Source of the DNA: Thermodesulfovibrionales bacterium
GTDB lineage: Bacteria > Nitrospirota > Thermodesulfovibrionia > Thermodesulfovibrionales > Dissulfurispiraceae
NCBI GenBank assembly: GCA_020062545.1
Contig: JAGUWD010000002.1
Location: forward strand, 1-64,000
DNA: 64,000 nucleotides
Reading direction: 5' to 3'
Part shown: in pieces, positions 60,407 to 64,000 of the stretch
How the letters are laid out: the number at the start of each line of letters is the position of its first letter
How positions within the stretch are numbered: position 1 is the first letter of the stretch
Translations under genes and position numbers: made by a program
Notes under the pieces: generated by a model
Told to the model about the DNA's origin: nothing
What the model saw: the letters and a program-made list of their open reading frames with translations, nothing else
The model's database searches: none

Positions 60407-62422
60407 TTAAAACACCCACTTCACCCCTGCCACAAATGTCCTTCTTGGCATCGGATAACCCAGAACATACTCGTATGCCCTATCAAAAAGATTCTCAACA
60501 GATGCCGTAATCTCAAGGTTCTTAATCGGTCTGTAAGAGCCTTTCAGATTCACCACTGTAAAGTCGCCTTTGTCTATAGCTTTTCCGTATGTCGGCGATT
60601 TAGAATTCCAGTCCTGCACTTTCTCATCACCTGTATAATTTGCAATGAGCCTTGTATCCCATTTTTCCTTTCCTGCCCTGATTCCAAATGCGCCTGTCCA
60701 TTTCGGAGTGTAAAGGAGCGTCTTTCCGTATTTGCTCACTTCAAGGTTATCCTCGCTCGAATATCTTGTGTGATAGGTGATGTTAGTGAATGGCTCTATG
60801 GATATATTAAGTCCGGATGCCAGACCAACATCATATGAAAGATTAGCCTCTATACCCTGAATGGTTGCTCCATCCACGTTCTTAAATGTCTGCGCGGAAA
60901 GAGAGCTGTCATAATAACCCAAAATCTTGTCCTTGAATTTTGTGTGAAAGAATGTCAATCCAGACTTGAGCAAATCCTTTACATACTCAACTCCTGCGTC
61001 ATAGGATGTGCTCTTTTCGGGCTTCAGATTCGGATTTCCTATGTAATGTGTTCCCCATGATGATACATAATCTGTTGCGAGTTCATCCGGCGCCGGTGCG
61101 CGGAAGGCATTACCAATATTACCTTTAAGATTTATTGCCTTTGTAAGCTTATAAACGAGCCCACATCTTACAGTAACATGGTCAATGTTTTCCTTTCTCG
61201 GTTTAATGCTTGTGATTCCATGCGTTGAGAGTATATTGTTTTCAAAATAGTCATATCGGACTCCAGCGCTCAAAAGGAGTTTTTTATTGAGCAGGCTTAA
61301 TCGTCCCTCTGTGAAGATACCGTAGCTGTCATATTTTGAATTGGGATTATAGGGAGCGCCTGTGTTCCTTGAGCTTTCAACCTCTATCCTGTCCCATTGT
61401 CCTCCGATGATTATCCTGTGATCATCTAAGGTAAATGTCTTCTGGAGGCTTGACCCCTGTGTGTCTGTTTTTGTCAATGTGATATCTGAATTTCCTATGC
61501 CGGATGTCATGCCTCCATGTGATTCATCTCTGTCTTTTACGAAATAGTATGTTGCATTGAATGTCTCTGTCTTATATCCAATATCAAAGCCGTCCCGTCC
61601 CTTATCCGAATAATTATCAGGGTCAGGCGAATACCTTGCTCCCGGAGAGCCAATATCCCATCCCTTCCAATGCTGAAATCCAATGGATATATGGTGTTTG
61701 TCAAAAAACCTGTAGCCCAAGCTGGCTGATACTGTCTCATCATTGTATCCTGTGTTTTCAATCTTTCCGTAGTCCTTTGCATCATAATCATCTGAGGCAG
61801 AACGGCTGGCTGTAAGATAAAAATCGAACAAACCTTTTTTACCACTCAATTCCGCAAAACCCTTCCAGTATTTCCATGAGCCGATTTCACCACCCACCGA
61901 ACCATGGAATCCTTCTTTTCCCTCTTTAGTAATGATGTTTATCACACCACCCATAGCGGATGAGCCATAAAGAACAGAGGCCGGACCTTTGACAATCTCT
62001 ATTCTTTCAATGTCTTCAGCAGGAATCTTCGCTAAATTCACAGTGCCCGCACGATGCCCGTTGATAAGGACAAGAACCCTGCTTTTTAAATCACTGAAGA
62101 GGTCTGTGGTTAATCCTCTTAATTCAATTCTGGCGGTAAGCGCCCCTGGATACTTGTGGACATGACCTATGGATGCCTCTGAAATTAAGTCACCGGCATC
62201 CTTTGCTGTGGAATTTTTTATATCTTCCTGTGTGATTATCTGGACAGATGCAGGAACATCTTTTTTCGGTTCTTCGACTTTTGTTGCGGTTACTACGATT
62301 TCTTCCAATGAAGCAGATCTTTCTTCTGCAAACAAAGATGTGGCACATAAAATCATGGTGAGCGATACAAAAACTGACAGGTTGCACGCCATGCGTGCAA
62401 GAAAAGACAATAATGATTTCAT
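60407..62422 (-). CDS. btuB: TonB-dependent receptor, BtuB-like
   Basis: A 671-residue receptor: signal peptide (to about 30), TonB box LEEIVVTATKVEE, plug (DAGDLISEASIGHVHKYPGA, IERIEIVKGPASVLYGSSAM) and barrel ending in VKWVF. The cobalamin riboswitch directly upstream makes a corrinoid the likely substrate, hence the BtuB name. A BtuF/BtuCD inner-membrane system is not in the window. Confidence 0.9.
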   Translation of the reverse strand: MKSLLSFLARMACNLSVFVSLTMILCATSLFAEERSASLEEIVVTATKVEEPKKDVPASVQIITQEDIKNSTAKDAGDLISEASIGHVHKYPGALTARIELRGLTTDLFSDLKSRVLVLINGHRAGTVNLAKIPAEDIERIEIVKGPASVLYGSSAMGGVINIITKEGKEGFHGSVGGEIGSWKYWKGFAELSGKKGLFDFYLTASRSASDDYDAKDYGKIENTGYNDETVSASLGYRFFDKHHISIGFQHWKGWDIGSPGARYSPDPDNYSDKGRDGFDIGYKTETFNATYYFVKDRDESHGGMTSGIGNSDITLTKTDTQGSSLQKTFTLDDHRIIIGGQWDRIEVESSRNTGAPYNPNSKYDSYGIFTEGRLSLLNKKLLLSAGVRYDYFENNILSTHGITSIKPRKENIDHVTVRCGLVYKLTKAINLKGNIGNAFRAPAPDELATDYVSSWGTHYIGNPNLKPEKSTSYDAGVEYVKDLLKSGLTFFHTKFKDKILGYYDSSLSAQTFKNVDGATIQGIEANLSYDVGLASGLNISIEPFTNITYHTRYSSEDNLEVSKYGKTLLYTPKWTGAFGIRAGKEKWDTRLIANYTGDEKVQDWNSKSPTYGKAIDKGDFTVVNLKGSYRPIKNLEITASVENLFDRAYEYVLGYPMPRRTFVAGVKWVF

Positions 62423-62482
62423 TCCTTCCTCCCTCGGGAAATTTTTGATTTGGATTTGTCAGAGTCTCTTGTTCGTGTTTTT

Positions 62483-62517
62483 AACTCTTAACTCCGAACT
62501 CTAAACTCTGAACTTTC
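62483..62517. repeat. Heptamer array in the riboswitch expression platform
   Basis: Units AACTCTT, AACTCCG, AACTCTA, AACTCTG, AACTTTC lie between the riboswitch aptamer and the btuB-like ribosome site. Confidence 0.9.
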
Positions 62518-62518
62518 T

Positions 62519-62672
62519 GGCTTGGATAGGTCTTCCGGCTCAGGGCATCCTACTCACCCGCCTTCCCATCAAGATATTGCTCATGACAGTGGCTTTTGAT
62601 TGGATTTTCGTTCCCTTCACGGCTGCGGGGCAGCGGAGGATTTTCACCTCTCTTCCCTGACATCCAGCCAAA
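62519..62672 (-). ncRNA. Cobalamin riboswitch
   Basis: The minus strand shows the conserved parts in order: GGCTGGAT (P1), GGTGAAAATCC, GCTGCCCCGCAGC, the B12 box GCCACTG (62587-62593), GGCGGGTGAGTAGGATGCCC, CCGGAAGACC and the closing ATCCAAGCC. It should repress the btuB-cbiM-cbiN genes when adenosyl- or methylcobalamin is abundant. Confidence 0.95.
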
Positions 62673-62770
62673 TAATGTTTTTAGTGATTAGTGTTTTATA
62701 CTTACTTTAACCACCTCCTCCTCTCAAGAATTTTCATGTCTCAAAATTGCTGACTTTATAGCATATGCCT

Positions 62771-62983
62771 TTATGATTTTTCAAGTTGAATTGTCTTTAT
62801 AGCCTCTTCAAAAAGCCCATTCAGTTTCTTTGTCTCATGATAGAGCTTATCGAGAACCTTTGAAAGTTCCTCATTGCCAAGCAATGATGCCTTTTCAGCC
62901 CAATCCCTGTAAATCTCTGCATGTTCATTGTTATGCTCATTCCAGTGATGAAGCAACCTCTTCAGTTTTTCAAGTTCATTCAT
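62771..62983 (-). CDS. Small helical protein of the cobalt transporter operon
   Basis: A 70-residue, all-helical, charged protein (LKRLLHHWNEHNNEHAEIYR, then DWAEKASLLGNEELSKVLDK) rich in His and Glu near the N-terminus. I recall similar short proteins beside nickel/cobalt ECF genes. The His/Glu pattern HHWNEHNNEH could bind Co or Ni. It follows cbiO by 29 bp with an AAGGAG ribosome site. Confidence 0.7.
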   Translation of the reverse strand: MNELEKLKRLLHHWNEHNNEHAEIYRDWAEKASLLGNEELSKVLDKLYHETKKLNGLFEEAIKTIQLEKS

Positions 62984-63012
62984 AAATACTCCTTCTTATA
63001 ACAAATTTCCTA

Positions 63013-63825
63013 TCAGTGTTTATGGAAAAAATAGTGCGAATGCAAATGCCTATGCGCCGTGTCTCCATGACAATGCATATGCTCATGTATCAAATTTACT
63101 CTAAGCAATAGTTCACCGTCGCTCAGGATATTATCAGGATTGCCGATTTTTTCAATCCTATGGTCTTCTGAAAGCACTGCCACCCTGCAATGAAGCTCGT
63201 CCACCAATGATAAATCGTGTGTAGCAATTACAATAGTCTTTCCTGCCTCATTCAGTTCGAATAATAGTTCAACAAGGAAACACTGGGTTCTTGGATCAAG
63301 GCCGTTTGTAGGCTCGTCAAAAAGCAGGACATCGGGATTCATTGTCAATACCGAACCTATCGCTACCCTCTTTTTTTCCCCGCCAGAGAGCATATAGGAA
63401 GGCCTGTCTTTAAGATTTTCTATATTGAGCATCTTCATAACTTCAAATGCCCTGTCCATGGCCTCACTTTCAACCATACCCAACTGCATCGGGCCATAAA
63501 GCAATTCATCCAGGACACTGGGGCAGAATAACTGGACATCCGAGTCCTGAAAAACATATCCTACACCTTCACGAAAAAATCTCAAGAATTCTTTACCCCT
63601 TAATGACTTTTCCGACACCTCTTTGCCTCTGAAAAATATACTGCCAGATGATGGATGAATGAGGCCGTTCATTATCTGCAACAGGGTCGATTTTCCGCTC
63701 CCGTTTGCGCCTATTACAGCAAACTTCTCACCCTCTTTTATTTCAAGACTTACATCCACAAGGGCTGGAATTTTGCCGTAATAGCTGTAACTTACATTCT
63801 CTGTCTTTATAATTTGCCTATCCAT
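63013..63825 (-). CDS. cbiO: Cobalt ECF transporter ATPase CbiO
   Basis: A 270-residue ATPase: Walker A IGANGSGKSTLLQ, Q loop VGYVFQDSDVQLF, signature YMLSGGEKKRVAIG, Walker B DVLLFDEPTNGLD and switch His IATHDL. The C-terminus is His-rich (HEHMHCHGDTAHRHLHSHYF), a likely metal-sensing or storage tail, matching a Co or Ni substrate. Confidence 0.95.
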   Translation of the reverse strand: MDRQIIKTENVSYSYYGKIPALVDVSLEIKEGEKFAVIGANGSGKSTLLQIMNGLIHPSSGSIFFRGKEVSEKSLRGKEFLRFFREGVGYVFQDSDVQLFCPSVLDELLYGPMQLGMVESEAMDRAFEVMKMLNIENLKDRPSYMLSGGEKKRVAIGSVLTMNPDVLLFDEPTNGLDPRTQCFLVELLFELNEAGKTIVIATHDLSLVDELHCRVAVLSEDHRIEKIGNPDNILSDGELLLRVNLIHEHMHCHGDTAHRHLHSHYFFHKH

Positions 63826-63864
63826 AATCTTCTCATAATAGCAAAGCAGGCATGGATGAAAAGC

Positions 63865-64000
63865 CTAACTCCACAAAAATATCACTCCTGCAAAAAATAA
63901 AAAAAATCCTGCAGTCCAATCCATGCTATTCATTTTTCTAAAACCATAAAGTTTAATGGTATCAGAAAAACCCCTTCCGAGCATAGCCTTAACTACCTCT
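63865..64000 (-). CDS. cbiQ: Cobalt ECF transporter T component CbiQ, C-terminal part
   Basis: An open frame enters from the right edge and ends at TAG 63865-63867. It reads EVVKAMLGRGFSDTIKLYGF, the family AMxARGF coupling motif that binds CbiO, then a last transmembrane helix (GFFLFFAGVIFLWS). About 44 residues are visible; the rest is beyond the window. Confidence 0.8.
   Translation of the reverse strand, partial: EVVKAMLGRGFSDTIKLYGFRKMNSMDWTAGFFLFFAGVIFLWS

Overview
The window looks like part of a Gram-negative, anaerobic or microaerophilic chromosome of the Nitrospirota (Thermodesulfovibrionia-like) type. This is inferred from gene content: a four-subunit pyruvate:ferredoxin oxidoreductase, an Otr-type octaheme cytochrome, a NosL/ABC cluster, a CcsA-hemA-hemC-cobA/hemD tetrapyrrole operon, CbiMNQO cobalt uptake with TonB-dependent receptors, and AT-leaning coding DNA with many TTG starts. 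No rRNA or other firm taxonomic marker is present, so the phylum is a guess.

Layout. 1-5174 is one end of an integrative element. It has a tandem repeat, a three-gene minus-strand operon of small unknown proteins plus an excisionase-like protein, two overlapping ribbon-helix-helix genes, two tiny membrane proteins, an XRE regulator, a response regulator, and a tyrosine recombinase beside the 3' end of tRNA-Gly(CCC). 5241-13541 is housekeeping: bioW, a diacylglycerol-kinase-like gene, porBADG, a Crp-family regulator, tRNA-Pro(GGG), merR, ihfA-like, an AMIN amidase and nfu. 13542-17284 is a NosL + LolCDE/MacB-type ABC + DsbB-like-motif membrane protein cluster, followed by a fused glutaredoxin/thioredoxin reductase and an HDAC-like deacetylase. 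19990-22763 is a decay zone: MazEF-type toxin-antitoxin, a transposase-like remnant, a PD-(D/E)XK-like protein, and a TPR gene killed by a nonsense codon. 22846-26101 is an aldolase/dehydrogenase/Mur-ligase-like operon of unknown product. 26119-30291 is rnc-fabF-acpP-fabG with a UMF1 transporter. 30432-36455 holds glgC, DUF488, panC, the octaheme cytochrome operon, GYD and TusA proteins. 36811-41778 is argG-dprA-smg-topA. 41786-48668 is a VapBC-like module, MobB-like, ccsA, hemA, a HicBA/HNH-fragment insertion, hemC and cobA/hemD.

48649-64000, all on the minus strand, is a tetrapyrrole/cobalt acquisition region: CbiQ and CbiO, a small helical protein, a cobalamin riboswitch, BtuB-like receptor, outer-membrane barrel, CbiM, CbiN-like, methyltransferase, a second TonB-dependent receptor, TonB, DUF2162, ExbB, an ExbD-like DUF2149 protein, and an exported membrane-anchored CobN homologue. 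The last six form an overlapping gene chain and look like a proton-motive-force-driven envelope machine that takes up and processes a metallo-tetrapyrrole.

The most unusual signal runs through the whole window. At least twenty short arrays of imperfect 7- or 8-nt tandem repeats, each with its own unit (about five fixed plus two or three variable positions), lie in intergenic DNA, in a riboswitch leader, and in frame inside dagK-like, amidase, topA, mobB-like, hemC, cobA/hemD, cobN, exbB, DUF2162 and nosL. In nosL, cobN and probably the amidase the repeats encode part of the signal peptide.
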